This document shows positions 8,930-17,657 of a stretch of DNA of 64,000 nucleotides, piece after piece. The position numbers and the translations under genes were made by a program. How positions within the stretch are numbered: the stretch's first letter is position 1; each line of letters opens with the position of its first letter. Where the stretch lies: NCBI RefSeq assembly GCF_009846865.1, contig NZ_WUWN01000014.1, positions 21,662 to 85,661 of the forward strand, in the 5' to 3' direction. This stretch comes from Puerhibacterium puerhi. Its GTDB lineage: Bacteria > Actinomycetota > Actinomycetes > Actinomycetales > Cellulomonadaceae. The notes under the pieces are model-generated. The model searched no databases and was not told the DNA's origin. It worked only from the letters and a program-made list of their open reading frames with translations.

Positions 8930-9979
8930 GTGGGTAGCGTCGACAGCCGCGACGCGGTGCGGGCGAGGCCACGCCGGACGACCCTCGCCGACGTGGCGCG
9001 CCTCGCCGGTGTGTCCAAGGCGACCGCTTCGCGCGCCCTCAACGGCCGCGGGGAGATGAGCGCGGAGACGCGCGACCGGGTGGTGGCCGCGGCCGCCGAG
9101 CTGGCGTTCACTCCGTCGGCCATGGCGCGGAACCTGGCGAACGGGCGCACCGGGACCGTGGGGATCCTGACGAACGACCTCGAGGGCCGCTTCGTGATCC
9201 CGATCCTCATGGGGGCCGAGGACGCGCTCGGCGCCGGGCGGACGTCCGTGATCCTCACCGACGCGCGAGGCGACGCCGTGCGCGAGCGTCAGCAGCTGCG
9301 GACGCTGCTGGAGCGGCAGATCGACGGGCTGATCGTCGTGGGCGGCCCGCGCACCGACCCGCGCCCGTCGCTCGGCCGGGACCTCCCGGTGCCCGTCGTC
9401 TACGCCTACGCGCCGTCGGAGGACCCGGACGACCTGTCGCTGGTGGTGGACAACGTCCGGGCGGGGAGGATCGCTGCCGAGCACCTGTGGGAGCTCGGCC
9501 GGCGCCGCGTCGGCTTCGTGGGGGGCGACCCGACGTACTGCGCGTCCCGCGAGCGCGAGGCCGGCGCAGCCGCGGCGCTCGCGGAGCACGGAGCCGAGCT
9601 CCTGGGTACGGGCCTGCGGTCCGGCGACTGGACCGAGCGCTGGGGGAGGGCCGCGGCCGGCCGGCTGCTCGAGCTGCACCCCGACCTCGACGCGGTGATC
9701 GCGGCCTCGGACCAGCTCGCGCGTGCCGCGATCGAGGTCCTGCGCGAGACGGGGCGGGCGGTGCCGGAGGATGTCGCAGTCGTCGGCCACGACAACTGGT
9801 CGGTCGTCGTCGCGAACACCCGGCCGGAGCTCACGAGCGTCGACGGACGGCTCGAGACGATGGGGCGGACGGCCGCCGGCCGGATCTTCGACGCGCTCGC
9901 CGGGCAGGAGCTGGGCCACGGCGTCGAGCTGACCGGGGTGGACCTGGTGATCCGCGGTTCCACCGTGCCGGACGAGTAG
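8930..9979 (+). CDS. LacI-family transcriptional regulator of sugar ABC operon
   Basis: A 349-aa DNA-binding regulator. Residues ~17-65 form the LacI helix-turn-helix and hinge (TTLADVARLAGVSKATASRA, then AMARNLANGRTG). The remainder is a periplasmic-binding-like sensor domain (VGILTNDLEGRFVIPILMGA, HLWELGRRRVGFVGGDP, DLDAVIAASDQLARAAIEVL, DVAVVGHDN). The GTG start follows GGAGGGGCG. It is the last gene of the ABC transporter cluster and would sense the transported or processed sugar. The palindrome at 3331-3344 is its likely binding site, which is inferred from position and operator shape. Confidence 0.92.
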   Translation: MGSVDSRDAVRARPRRTTLADVARLAGVSKATASRALNGRGEMSAETRDRVVAAAAELAFTPSAMARNLANGRTGTVGILTNDLEGRFVIPILMGAEDALGAGRTSVILTDARGDAVRERQQLRTLLERQIDGLIVVGGPRTDPRPSLGRDLPVPVVYAYAPSEDPDDLSLVVDNVRAGRIAAEHLWELGRRRVGFVGGDPTYCASREREAGAAAALAEHGAELLGTGLRSGDWTERWGRAAAGRLLELHPDLDAVIAASDQLARAAIEVLRETGRAVPEDVAVVGHDNWSVVVANTRPELTSVDGRLETMGRTAAGRIFDALAGQELGHGVELTGVDLVIRGSTVPDE

Positions 9980-10021
9980 GCGACCCCGGCACGGAGGCTC
10001 GGCGGTCCCGGCTGCGGGAGC

Positions 10022-10831
10022 TCAGCCTGCGACCGCCCGCGCCGCGCGGTGCCCCAGGCCTGCCGAGATCCTCCGCGCCGCCTCCAGCACCACGGGCTCG
10101 AGCGCCTCGAGCCGCTCGGGCGGCATGTACGGGCGGGTCGCCGAGACGCTGACGGCCGCGACGATCGCGCCGGAGATGTCGCGCACCGGCGCGGCGACGC
10201 ACAGGATGCCGGGCTCGTTCTCCTCGAGGTCGAAGGTGGTGCCGCGCGCCACCGACGCCTCCATGACGCGCACGAACGCGTCGGCAGTCAGGACGTCGCG
10301 CTCGAGCCCCTGCCCGGCGCCCGCCGGCCGGTCGGCGAGGAACTGCTCGCGCCAGCGGTCGGGGGAGTCCAGCAGCAGCGACTTGCCGATCCCGGTGCGG
10401 GTCAGCGGCATGCGGTGCCCGATCCGCGACCGCATCTCCGCGCCGCGGGTCCCGGGGATCTTGTCCAGGTAGAGCACCTGGCCGCGGTCCTCGATCGCCA
10501 GGTGGACGGTGTCGCGCACCTGGCCGGCCAGCGCGCGCAGCACCGGCCCCGCCACGGTGGTGACCGGGTTCTCCTGCAGCGCCTGGTAGCCGAGCTCGAT
10601 GAGCGCGGGCCCGAGCGCGTAGTCGCCGCCGTCGAGCTGGCGCAGGTACCCGGTGGCCAGCAGCAGCTGCAGCAGCCGGTGCGTGGTGCTGCGCCCGACG
10701 CCGGTCTCCTGCGAGATGTCCCGCAGCCGCGCGTGCCCGCGCGCGACGGCGTTCACGATCGCGATGCCGCGAGCGAGCGTCTGGGTTCCCGGGGGAGCGG
10801 CGGGCTGCTCGGGCGTCGTGGGGGCGGTCAT
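10022..10831 (-). CDS. IclR-family regulator of galactonate catabolism
   Basis: A 269-aa regulator. The N-terminal winged helix-turn-helix is at about residues 15-75 (RGIAIVNAVARGHARLRDIS, TGVGRSTTHRLLQLLLATGY). It is followed by the IclR effector domain (VRDTVHLAIEDRGQVLYLDK, SRIGHRMPLTRTGIGKSLLL, ENEPGILCVAAPVRD). It faces the dgoK-dgoA-dgoD-dgoT genes across about 70 bases that contain a 10+10 bp inverted repeat. By analogy to other galactonate loci the regulator probably represses the operon until galactonate or an intermediate binds. The ATG was chosen as the start giving the normal family length. Confidence 0.92.
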   Translation of the reverse strand: MTAPTTPEQPAAPPGTQTLARGIAIVNAVARGHARLRDISQETGVGRSTTHRLLQLLLATGYLRQLDGGDYALGPALIELGYQALQENPVTTVAGPVLRALAGQVRDTVHLAIEDRGQVLYLDKIPGTRGAEMRSRIGHRMPLTRTGIGKSLLLDSPDRWREQFLADRPAGAGQGLERDVLTADAFVRVMEASVARGTTFDLEENEPGILCVAAPVRDISGAIVAAVSVSATRPYMPPERLEALEPVVLEAARRISAGLGHRAARAVAG

Positions 10832-10843
10832 GTCGACATCGTA

Positions 10844-10878
10844 TCCCGATAATAGGGAAGCCGTTGAGATTATCGGGA
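10844..10878. promoter_or_regulatory. IclR-type inverted repeat in iclR/dgoK divergent promoter
   Basis: Arms TCCCGATAAT (10844-10853) and ATTATCGGGA (10869-10878) are perfect reverse complements separated by 15 bases. They lie between the start codons of iclR (10831) and dgoK (10901), in an A/T-rich island of otherwise very GC-rich DNA. Position and symmetry fit an operator controlling both directions. Confidence 0.65.
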
Positions 10879-10900
10879 CGGCGGTCCTAGCGTGCGCCGC

Positions 10901-11908
10901 ATGGTCGACGACGCATCGAGGCGCACGGCGGGGCTCATCGCCCTGGACTGGGGGACGACGTCGTTCCGGGGCTGGCTCCTGGACGACGCCGGAACCGTGG
11001 TCGACCGCGTCCGCTCCGCCGACGGGACCCTGCAGGTCTCCGAGCGGGCCGACTCCTCGGGTGAACGCGCCGCCGCCTTCGACGCCGCTTTCGCCCGGCT
11101 GTGCGGCCACTGGCTCCAGCAGCGTGCCGACCTCCCGGTGATCGCCGCGGGGATGGTCGGCTCCAACCACGGGTGGGCCGAGGCCGGCTACCTCGACGTG
11201 CCGGCCGACCTGGCCGACCTCGCCGACCACCTGACCCGCGTCCCGGGCACGCGCGTGCACATCGTGCCGGGGCTGCGCGTCCCGGGCCCCGACCCGGACG
11301 TCATGCGCGGCGAGGAGGTGCAGCTCGTGGGCGCGCTCGCCGAGACCGAGCGGCCCTCGACCGTCGTCCTGCCCGGCACCCACTCCAAGTGGGTAGACCT
11401 CGCCGGCGCCCGCGTCACCACCTTCACCACCGCCATGACCGGCGAGCTGTACGGGCTGCTGCTGCGCGACAGCATCCTCGCCCGGCTCGCCACCGAGCCC
11501 GCCGGGCCCGCCGGGCCCGCCGGGGACGAGGTCTCCGCCGCCTTCTCGCGCGGCCTGGACGTCGAGGCCGCGCGCGGCGACGAGCGAGGCCTGGCCGCCC
11601 TGCTCTTCACCGCCCGGACCTTCGTCATGGCCGGCCGGCTCGACGGGGCCGACGTCGCGGACTACGTCTCCGGGCTGCTCGTCGGCGACGAGGTGCGCCA
11701 CGCCGTGCGCGGCATCCCCGCCGACGTCGTCGCCGTCTGCGGCTCGCGCCCGGTCGCGTCCCGCTACCGCATCGCGCTCGAGCGCCACGGCGCCACCGTG
11801 CGCCTCGTCGACGAGGACGCCGCCGCCCGCGGGCTGTGGCAGGTCGCGCTCGACGCCGCGCTCGTCCCCGCCCCCGCCACCCGCACCACCGAGGAGCTGC
11901 TGCCATGA
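10901..11908 (+). CDS. dgoK: 2-dehydro-3-deoxygalactonokinase
   Basis: A 335-aa sugar-acid kinase that phosphorylates 2-keto-3-deoxy-D-galactonate, the second step of the De Ley-Doudoroff route. The N-terminal phosphate motif LIALDWGTTSFRGWLLDD, AAGMVGSNHGWAEAGYLDVP, VVLPGTHSKWVDL and TFTTAMTGELYGLL match DgoK proteins. ATG 10901 gives the usual N-terminus. GTG 10892 would add three residues, and no strong ribosome-binding site distinguishes them. The stop overlaps dgoA's ATG. A short repeated GPAGPAG stretch near residue 205 is a local low-complexity insertion. Confidence 0.9.
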   Translation: MVDDASRRTAGLIALDWGTTSFRGWLLDDAGTVVDRVRSADGTLQVSERADSSGERAAAFDAAFARLCGHWLQQRADLPVIAAGMVGSNHGWAEAGYLDVPADLADLADHLTRVPGTRVHIVPGLRVPGPDPDVMRGEEVQLVGALAETERPSTVVLPGTHSKWVDLAGARVTTFTTAMTGELYGLLLRDSILARLATEPAGPAGPAGDEVSAAFSRGLDVEAARGDERGLAALLFTARTFVMAGRLDGADVADYVSGLLVGDEVRHAVRGIPADVVAVCGSRPVASRYRIALERHGATVRLVDEDAAARGLWQVALDAALVPAPATRTTEELLP

Positions 11909-12513
11909 CCGCCACCGTCGGGCTCGTCGCCATCCTGCGCGGCGTCACCCCCGCCGAGTCCGTCGACGTCGCCTCCGCCGTCCTGACGGCAGGCTTCGAC
12001 GCCGTCGAGATCCCCCTCAACTCGCCCGAGCCGCTGGAGTCGGTGGCCCACGTGCGCGCGGCCTTCCCCGACCGGCGCGTCGGCGCGGGCACCGTGCTCA
12101 CGCCCGACGACGTGCGCCGCGCCGCGGAGGCCGGCGCCTCGCTGATCGTGTCGCCCAACACCCGCGCGGACGTCGTCGCGGAGACCGTCCGCCTGGGGCT
12201 GGAGAGCTGTCCCGGCGCCGCGACGCCGTCGGAGGCGTTCGTCGCCGTCGAGGCCGGCGCCCGCGCCGTCAAGCTCTTCCCGAGCCCCAGCATCGGCATC
12301 GGCGGCATGCGCGCCTGGGCGAGCGTCCTGCCGGCCGGCGTCGGCCTGGTGCCGGTCGGTGGCGTCGACGCCACCAACCTCGGCGACTGGGCCGCCGCGG
12401 GCGCGGCGGGGGCCGGCATCGGCACCTCGCTGTACCGACCGGGGGACGGCGCCGACGTCGTCGGCGAGCGCGCCGCCGAGCTCGTCGGGATCTGGGCGCG
12501 GCACGCCGCCTGA
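11905..12513 (+). CDS. dgoA: 2-dehydro-3-deoxy-6-phosphogalactonate aldolase
   Basis: A 202-aa class I (Schiff-base) aldolase of the KDPG/KDPGal family, splitting KDPGal to pyruvate and glyceraldehyde 3-phosphate. Seen: the catalytic Glu35 in [12 protein letters not shown], the Schiff-base Lys123 in [20 protein letters not shown] and the phosphate-binding [18 protein letters not shown] after the Glu is the form usual in galactonate-pathway aldolases rather than Eda. The start overlaps the dgoK stop (ATGA), indicating translational coupling. Confidence 0.93.
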   Translation: MTATVGLVAILRGVTPAESVDVASAVLTAGFDAVEIPLNSPEPLESVAHVRAAFPDRRVGAGTVLTPDDVRRAAEAGASLIVSPNTRADVVAETVRLGLESCPGAATPSEAFVAVEAGARAVKLFPSPSIGIGGMRAWASVLPAGVGLVPVGGVDATNLGDWAAAGAAGAGIGTSLYRPGDGADVVGERAAELVGIWARHAA

Positions 12514-12550
12514 GCCGCCCCCCGGACACCACTCGCACCACCCGCACGAC

Positions 12551-12595
12551 CGCACCACCACCGACCGCACCACCACCGACCGCACCACCACCGAC
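12551..12595. repeat. Three tandem 15-bp repeats between dgoA and dgoD
   Basis: Three exact copies of CGCACCACCACCGAC lie end to end, preceded by a degenerate CGCACCACC-CGCACGAC segment. They occupy the gap between the dgoA stop and the dgoD GTG start (120 bases). No coding frame or hairpin explains them. Possible roles are mRNA spacing or a protein-binding array. Confidence 0.85.
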
Positions 12596-12634
12596 CGCAA
12601 TGACGCACAGAGCACAGAAGCCGGAAGGGTTGCC

Positions 12635-13783
12635 GTGAAGATCACGTCGATGACGACATTCGTCGTCCCGCCACGCTGGGTGTTCCTCAAGATCGAGACC
12701 GACGAGGGGATCGTCGGCTGGGGCGAACCTGTGCTCGAAGGGCGGGCGGCCAGCGTCGTCGCCGCCGTCGAGGAGCTGTCCGAGTACCTGATCGGGCAGG
12801 ACCCGCGGCGCATCGAGGAGCACTGGACGGTGCTGTACCGCTCCGGGTTCTACCGCGGCGGCGGGATCCACATGAGCGCGCTGGCCGGGATCGACCAGGC
12901 GCTGTGGGACATCAAGGGCAAGGCGCTCGGCGTGCCCGTGCACGACCTGCTCGGCGGGCGGCTGCGCGACAGCATTAAGGTCTACTCGTGGATCGGCGGC
13001 GACCGGCCGTCCGACACCGCCGCCGCGGCCAAGGACGCCGTCGACCGCGGCTTCACCGCCGTGAAGATGAACGGCCCGGAGGAGCTGCAGTACATCGACA
13101 CGCGGGCCAAGGTCGAGAAGGTCGTCGACAACGTGCAGGCGGTGCGCGACGCCGTCGGGCCGAACATCGGCATCGGCGTCGACTTCCACGGCCGGGTGCA
13201 CCGCCCGATGGCGCGCGTGCTGCTCGACGCGCTCGCGCCCTACCACCTGATGTTCGTCGAGGAGCCCGTGCTCTCGGAGCACGTCGACGGCATCGCCGAG
13301 GTGCTGCGCACCTCCGCGGTACCGATCGCCCTCGGCGAGCGCCTGTTCTCGCGCTGGGACTTCAAGAACGTCATCACGCAGGGCCTGGTGGACATCATCC
13401 AGCCCGACCTGTCGCACGCCGGCGGCATCACCGAGGTCCGCAAGATCGCCGCGATGGCCGAGGCCTACGACATCGCCGTCGCCCCGCACTGCCCGCTGGG
13501 GCCGATCGCGCTCGCGGCCTGCCTGCAGCTCGACGCCGTGGCGTACAACGCGGTCATCCAGGAGCAGAGCCTCGGCATCCACTACAACACGAGCAACGAC
13601 CTGCTCGACTACCTCGTCGACCCGTCGGTGTTCGCCTACTCCGACGGGTCCGTGGCCATCCCGCGCGGCCCGGGTCTCGGCATCGAGGTGAACGAGGAGT
13701 ACGTGCGCGAGCGCGCGGTCGAGGGGCACCGGTGGCGCAACCCCGTGTGGCGCCACAGCGACGGCTCGTTCGCGGAGTGGTGA
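12635..13783 (+). CDS. dgoD: D-galactonate dehydratase
   Basis: A 382-aa enolase-superfamily enzyme that dehydrates D-galactonate to 2-keto-3-deoxygalactonate, the first step of the pathway. From the GTG start, the metal ligands and catalytic residues fall at the positions known for E. coli DgoD: D183 and H185 in GVDFHGR, E209 in FVEEPV, E235 in ALGERLF and H285 in APHCPLGP. This supports both the assignment and the start. GGAAGG lies about nine bases upstream. It follows dgoA after the 15-bp tandem repeats and is followed closely by the transporter. Confidence 0.95.
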   Translation: MKITSMTTFVVPPRWVFLKIETDEGIVGWGEPVLEGRAASVVAAVEELSEYLIGQDPRRIEEHWTVLYRSGFYRGGGIHMSALAGIDQALWDIKGKALGVPVHDLLGGRLRDSIKVYSWIGGDRPSDTAAAAKDAVDRGFTAVKMNGPEELQYIDTRAKVEKVVDNVQAVRDAVGPNIGIGVDFHGRVHRPMARVLLDALAPYHLMFVEEPVLSEHVDGIAEVLRTSAVPIALGERLFSRWDFKNVITQGLVDIIQPDLSHAGGITEVRKIAAMAEAYDIAVAPHCPLGPIALAACLQLDAVAYNAVIQEQSLGIHYNTSNDLLDYLVDPSVFAYSDGSVAIPRGPGLGIEVNEEYVRERAVEGHRWRNPVWRHSDGSFAEW

Positions 13784-13788
13784 GCGCC

Positions 13789-15198
13789 ATGACCCCGACC
13801 TCCGCTGCGTCCTCTGCGCCGTCCGCTGCGACGTCCGCCACCGGTGCCGCCACCGGTGCCGCCCACGGCGCGGACCCCCGCGCCGGCCTGCGCCGCCAGG
13901 CGTCCCGTGCCCGCCTGCTCATCGCGGTGCTGCTCTTCGTCACCGTGGTGATCAACTACCTCGACCGCGCCAACCTGTCCGTCGCCATGCCGGCCATCGC
14001 GTCCGAGCTCGAGCTGTCCACGGGCCAGCAGGGCATCCTGCTCAGCGCGTTCGGATGGACCTACGCCGCCCTGCAGATCCCGGGTGGCTGGCTCATCGAC
14101 CGCGTCTCGCCGCGCATCCTGTACCCCGCGTGCCTGGTGCTGTGGTCGCTGGCCACCGCGTTCATGGGGCTCGCGGGCGGGTTCGTCGCGCTGATCTGCC
14201 TGCGCCTGCTGGTGGGCATGCTCGAGGCACCGGCCTACCCGATCAACAACCGCGTGGCCACCACCTGGTTCCCGGACAAGGAGCGCGCCACCGTCATCGG
14301 GTTCTACACCTCCGGCCAGTTCATCGGCCTGGCGCTCCTGACCCCCGTGCTCACCTGGCTGCAGGCCGCGTTCAGCTGGCACTGGATCTTCATCGTCACC
14401 GGCGGTGTCGGCGTGCTCTGGGGCGTGGTCTGGTACCTGGTGTACCGGGAGCCGCGGGCCTCCAGGGCCGACGAGCTCGAGATCGAGCACATCCGCTCGG
14501 GCGGCGGGCTCGTCGACCTGGACACCGAGATCCGCGCGGCCGAGCGCAAGAAGAAGCTCGACGCCCGCGACTTCGCGCACGTGCTGCGGTCGCGCAAGCT
14601 GTGGGGCATCTACATCGGCCAGTTCTGCCTGACCTCGACCCTGTGGTTCTTCCTCACCTGGTTCCCGACCTACCTGGTCGACTACCGCGGGATGGACTAC
14701 ATCAAGTCCGGCTTCCTGGTCTCCCTGCCGTACGTCGCCGCGCTGATCGGCGTGCTGCTGTCCGGCGTCGTGTCCGACGGGCTGCTGCGGCGGGGGCGGT
14801 CGCTGGGCCTGGCCCGCAAGGGTCCGATCATCACCGGGCTGCTGCTGTCGACCGCCGTCCTCGGCGCCAACTTCACCGACGACACCACGTGGGTCATCGT
14901 GTTCCTGTCCGTGGCGTTCTTCGGCAACGGCCTCGCGTCGATCACCTGGTCGCTGGTCTCGGCCCTGGCCCCGGAGCGGCTGCTCGGGACCACCGGCGGC
15001 ATGTTCAACTTCATCGGGAACCTCTCGTCGATCGCGACCCCGATCGTCATCGGGTTCCTGGTCAGCTCGACGAGCTTCGCGCCCGGCTTCGTGTACATCA
15101 CCGCGGTCACGCTGCTGGGCATCGCGTCGTACGTCTTCCTGGTGGGCAAGGTCGAGCGGGTCGCGGACCGGCCCGGCACGGCGGCAGCCACCGCGTAG
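13789..15198 (+). CDS. dgoT: MFS anion:cation symporter, probable D-galactonate transporter
   Basis: A 469-aa major facilitator protein of the ACS (sugar-acid/anion) family. After an Ala/Ser/Thr-rich N-terminal tail comes the diagnostic first helix VVINYLDRANLSVAMP, then GWTYAALQIPGGWLIDR and LLVGMLEAPAYPINNRV, and a central charged loop before helix 7 (EIRAAERKKKLDARDF). Twelve membrane segments are expected for the family. Last gene of the dgo operon, so import of D-galactonate is the natural role. Start: ATG 13789; GTG 13780, overlapping the dgoD stop, would add three residues. Confidence 0.88.
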   Translation: MTPTSAASSAPSAATSATGAATGAAHGADPRAGLRRQASRARLLIAVLLFVTVVINYLDRANLSVAMPAIASELELSTGQQGILLSAFGWTYAALQIPGGWLIDRVSPRILYPACLVLWSLATAFMGLAGGFVALICLRLLVGMLEAPAYPINNRVATTWFPDKERATVIGFYTSGQFIGLALLTPVLTWLQAAFSWHWIFIVTGGVGVLWGVVWYLVYREPRASRADELEIEHIRSGGGLVDLDTEIRAAERKKKLDARDFAHVLRSRKLWGIYIGQFCLTSTLWFFLTWFPTYLVDYRGMDYIKSGFLVSLPYVAALIGVLLSGVVSDGLLRRGRSLGLARKGPIITGLLLSTAVLGANFTDDTTWVIVFLSVAFFGNGLASITWSLVSALAPERLLGTTGGMFNFIGNLSSIATPIVIGFLVSSTSFAPGFVYITAVTLLGIASYVFLVGKVERVADRPGTAAATA

Positions 15199-15205
15199 GG
15201 GCGGG

Positions 15206-15246
15206 CGCGCCCGCGGTCCTGCCCGTGCGGCAGGCCCGCGGGCGCG
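15206..15246. terminator. Bidirectional hairpin terminator between dgoT and STAS gene
   Basis: An 11-bp outer stem (CGCGCCCGCGG, 15206-15216, with CCGCGGGCGCG, 15236-15246) and a 6-bp inner stem (CCTGCC with GGCAGG) close a five-base loop, with a single mismatch between them. It sits between two convergent genes and lacks a U-tract, as is common in this window. Confidence 0.75.
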
Positions 15247-15251
15247 GCGTG

Positions 15252-15572
15252 TCAGCTGAGGCGCTCGGCCGCGAGCTCGGGACGCCAGCCGAGCTGGACC
15301 ATGTCGCCGAGCGGCAGGCTCACGCTGGTCATCGTCACCGCCGGCGCGGCGGCCGCGGCTCGGGCGAGCAGGCGTACTCCCGCCACGTTCATGAAGGACA
15401 CCCGGGAGGTGTCGATCTGGAGCGGGCCGTCGAGCGCGTCGAGGTGGGCGGAGGCCTCCGCCTCGACGCGGTCGAACACGGACTGGTCGATCTCGCCCCA
15501 CATGGACCAGGCGCCGTCGCCGAAGTCGACGCCTCCTGCGGGATCGGAACCACGGGCTCGGTCAGAAGTCAC
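15252..15572 (-). CDS. STAS-domain protein (anti-sigma-factor antagonist-like), 106 aa
   Basis: A small single-domain protein with a STAS-like pattern: DQSVFDRVEAEASAHLDALD, then strand-loop-helix DTSRVSFMNVAGVRLLARAA. The Ser/Asn at SFMNVAG lies where SpoIIAA-type antagonists carry the phosphorylatable Ser/Thr (usually D-S-G). Here the Asp-Ser is replaced by Met-Asn, so regulation by phosphorylation is uncertain. No anti-sigma factor or sigma factor gene is adjacent. ATG start; convergent to dgoT. Confidence 0.7.
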   Translation of the reverse strand: MTSDRARGSDPAGGVDFGDGAWSMWGEIDQSVFDRVEAEASAHLDALDGPLQIDTSRVSFMNVAGVRLLARAAAAAPAVTMTSVSLPLGDMVQLGWRPELAAERLS

Positions 15573-15827
15573 GACGGATCAGCCTCGTCGGGCGCACCAC
15601 GATGATCACCGACGCGGCGCGCGCCCACGGGCCTGGGTCGGCTCGGCCACCGAGAGGCGCTGGCGGCCCCTCGGCGAGAGTCCTCCGTCACCCTTTTCGG
15701 GGGACCTTGGTCACGCTACGCCGAACGGTGGTGCGACGACACCCGCGGGGCTAGCCCGGTCCCGGGGAGGGACGCGTGGGGAGCGAGGTGGAGCGGGCGG
15801 CGCCTGTCGTGCTGGCAGGATGACCAC

Positions 15828-16451
15828 GTGCCCGCGACCCGACCCGATCCCGCCGCCCCGCTCGACGGGGCACTCGTGCGCCTGCGCGCCCTGACCGAGG
15901 CCGACCTGCCGGCGCTGTTCGACGCCGTCGGGCACCCCGAGGTGTTCGCCGGCGGCTGGGGCGGCGGCGCGGCTGCCTACCGCGAGGACTACGCCGCCTG
16001 GGCCGACTTCGCGCGCGGGTACCTGCCGTGGGCCACGGGCAACGTCTACGCCGTCTCCGTGCGCGAGGCGGCCGACGCCGTCGTGGGCACGACGACGCTC
16101 GGCGACTTCGACCTGCGCAACGAGGCCACGCACATCGGCTGGACCGCGTACGCGCCGCGGGTGTGGGGCACCGGCGTCAACGCCGACGCCAAGCTCCTGC
16201 TGCTGTCGACGGCGTTCGCGCACGGGTTCGAGCGCGTGCGGCTGCAGGCCGACGTGCTCAACACTCGCTCGCGCGCCGCGATCGAGCGCCTCGGCGCCCA
16301 CCCCGAGGGGGTGCTGCGGCACGTGCAGCGGCGCGCCGACGGGTCGTGGCGCGACACCGCGGTGTACTCGGTGCTGCGCGAGGAGTGGCCGCGGGTCGAG
16401 GCCGGGCTGCGGGCGCGGCTCGACGCCGCCCGGGCGACGCCAGTGCGCTGA
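15828..16451 (+). CDS. GNAT-family N-acetyltransferase
   Basis: A 207-aa acyl-CoA-dependent acetyltransferase of the RimJ/RimL-like subgroup. Seen: LVRLRALTEADLPALFDAVG at the N-terminus, the core strand VVGTTTLGDFDLRNEATHIG, and VWGTGVNADAKLLLLSTAF at the acetyl-CoA-binding region, followed by VLNTRSRAAIERLGAHPEGV, which is typical of RimJ/L-like proteins. GTG start with a weak GGCAGGA upstream. Target is unknown. It ends 15 bases from the convergent hydrolase gene. Confidence 0.85.
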   Translation: MPATRPDPAAPLDGALVRLRALTEADLPALFDAVGHPEVFAGGWGGGAAAYREDYAAWADFARGYLPWATGNVYAVSVREAADAVVGTTTLGDFDLRNEATHIGWTAYAPRVWGTGVNADAKLLLLSTAFAHGFERVRLQADVLNTRSRAAIERLGAHPEGVLRHVQRRADGSWRDTAVYSVLREEWPRVEAGLRARLDAARATPVR

Positions 16452-16466
16452 CCGACGCCGCGCCCG

Positions 16467-17375
16467 TCAGGCGGCGCGCGCGAACCAGTCGAGCGCGAGG
16501 TCGGCGACGGCGGCGGGGGCGTCGTCGGTGACGAAGTGCGCCGCGTCGTCGACGTAGGCGAGCTCGAGCCTGTCGGCGTACCGCTCCGGGTCGGGGCAGA
16601 TGCGCCCCATGAGCTCCTCGGTGGTGGGGTGGTCGCGGCGGCCGAACACGACGAGGGTCGGCACGACGAGCCGCCGGCGGCGGTAGACCCCGCGCATCAT
16701 GCGCGCGGCCTCGGCCAGGACCATGCGACGCACGAGCGGCCGCACCGCGGCGTCCACCTCGGCCCGGCGCATCGGCGCGAGGTGGGCGTCGACGGTCGCC
16801 GCCGACATCGGGCGGGCGGCGTACCGCGGGGAGAAGGTGCCGCGCAGCGAGGCGCCCGGGCGGTGCCAGATCAGCGGCGGCAGGTGCTGGAAGGCCGGGA
16901 AGAGCCTCGGGCTGAACGTGAAGAAGGCCGGCCACACGGACAGCTGCACGGCCGTGCGGACCCGCTCGGGGTGGTCGTAGCTCAGCTGGACCGCGGTGAT
17001 GACACCCATGTCGTGGGAGACGAGGTGGGCGCGCTCGATCCCGAGGGCGTCGAGGAGCGCGAGCACGTCGTGCAGCCGCGTCTCGCGCCCGATGCGGGGG
17101 TCGTCGGCCACGGTCCAGCCGGCGCCGCGCAGGTCGGGGCACAGGGCGCGGTAACCCGCCGCCGCGACGGTGGGCGCGATGTCGTGCCACTGCCACCAGT
17201 GCTCGGGGAACCCGTGCAGCAGCACCACCGGCTCGCCGTCGCCCACGGCGGCGACGTGCGTGCGCAGGCCGGGCGTCTCGACGACGAGGTGCTCGAAGCC
17301 TGGTGCCTCGGGGAGGGGTGGCGTCCACTCCAGCACCTCGTGGGGGCCGGTGAGCCGGGGCTGTGACGCGTCCAT
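16467..17375 (-). CDS. Alpha/beta hydrolase, epoxide-hydrolase-like
   Basis: A 302-aa cytoplasmic alpha/beta-hydrolase. The oxyanion motif HGFPEHWWQW, the nucleophile elbow VSHDMGV (Asp nucleophile, as in epoxide hydrolases and haloalkane dehalogenases), an acid in FGRRDHP and the catalytic His in DDAAHFV are visible. WWQWHD is also typical of the epoxide hydrolase group. The start ATG at 17375 is preceded by an inverted repeat resembling a TetR-type operator (17399-17416), so it may be induced by its substrate. No cognate regulator gene is adjacent. Substrate unknown. Confidence 0.88.
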   Translation of the reverse strand: MDASQPRLTGPHEVLEWTPPLPEAPGFEHLVVETPGLRTHVAAVGDGEPVVLLHGFPEHWWQWHDIAPTVAAAGYRALCPDLRGAGWTVADDPRIGRETRLHDVLALLDALGIERAHLVSHDMGVITAVQLSYDHPERVRTAVQLSVWPAFFTFSPRLFPAFQHLPPLIWHRPGASLRGTFSPRYAARPMSAATVDAHLAPMRRAEVDAAVRPLVRRMVLAEAARMMRGVYRRRRLVVPTLVVFGRRDHPTTEELMGRICPDPERYADRLELAYVDDAAHFVTDDAPAAVADLALDWFARAA

Positions 17376-17398
17376 GGCGAACCCCCTCGTGGCGTGGC

Positions 17399-17416
17399 CT
17401 ACTACGTTCATAGTAG
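17399..17416. promoter_or_regulatory. TetR-like inverted repeat upstream of hydrolase
   Basis: CTACTA (17399-17404) and TAGTAG (17411-17416) are perfect inverted arms around six bases; read on the minus strand the site is CTACTATGAACGTAGTAG. It starts about 24 bases upstream of the hydrolase ATG and contains a TACTAT that could serve as a -10 element, so a bound repressor would block initiation. Confidence 0.5.
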
Positions 17417-17657
17417 AACCATGGGGGAGCGAGGTCCATGCCCGACGGCGACCGGGAACGGGAGTGCGGGCGGGAGAAATGGCGGGTGCACCTGGTGGAC
17501 CCGGTGCTAGCGTCGTGGCGATCGTGACCCGTCGGCCGGGGGAGGTGAGTCCCATCAACGCAGTCATCGAGGTGGGCGCTCCCCAGGAGCCCACGGTCGC
17601 GCGGCTGAGGTAGCCGCTGCGGGGAGCGCTCGCGGCACTTCGCGAGAGGCGACTCCC

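Noticed and set aside
6434..9919. Long minus-strand frame opposite the ABC operon enzyme and LacI gene
   Set aside because: Composition is typical of a shadow frame and it covers genes with strong family motifs.
12551..12595. Possible CRISPR-like repeats
   Set aside because: Units are 15 bp and directly adjacent, with no spacers and no cas genes.
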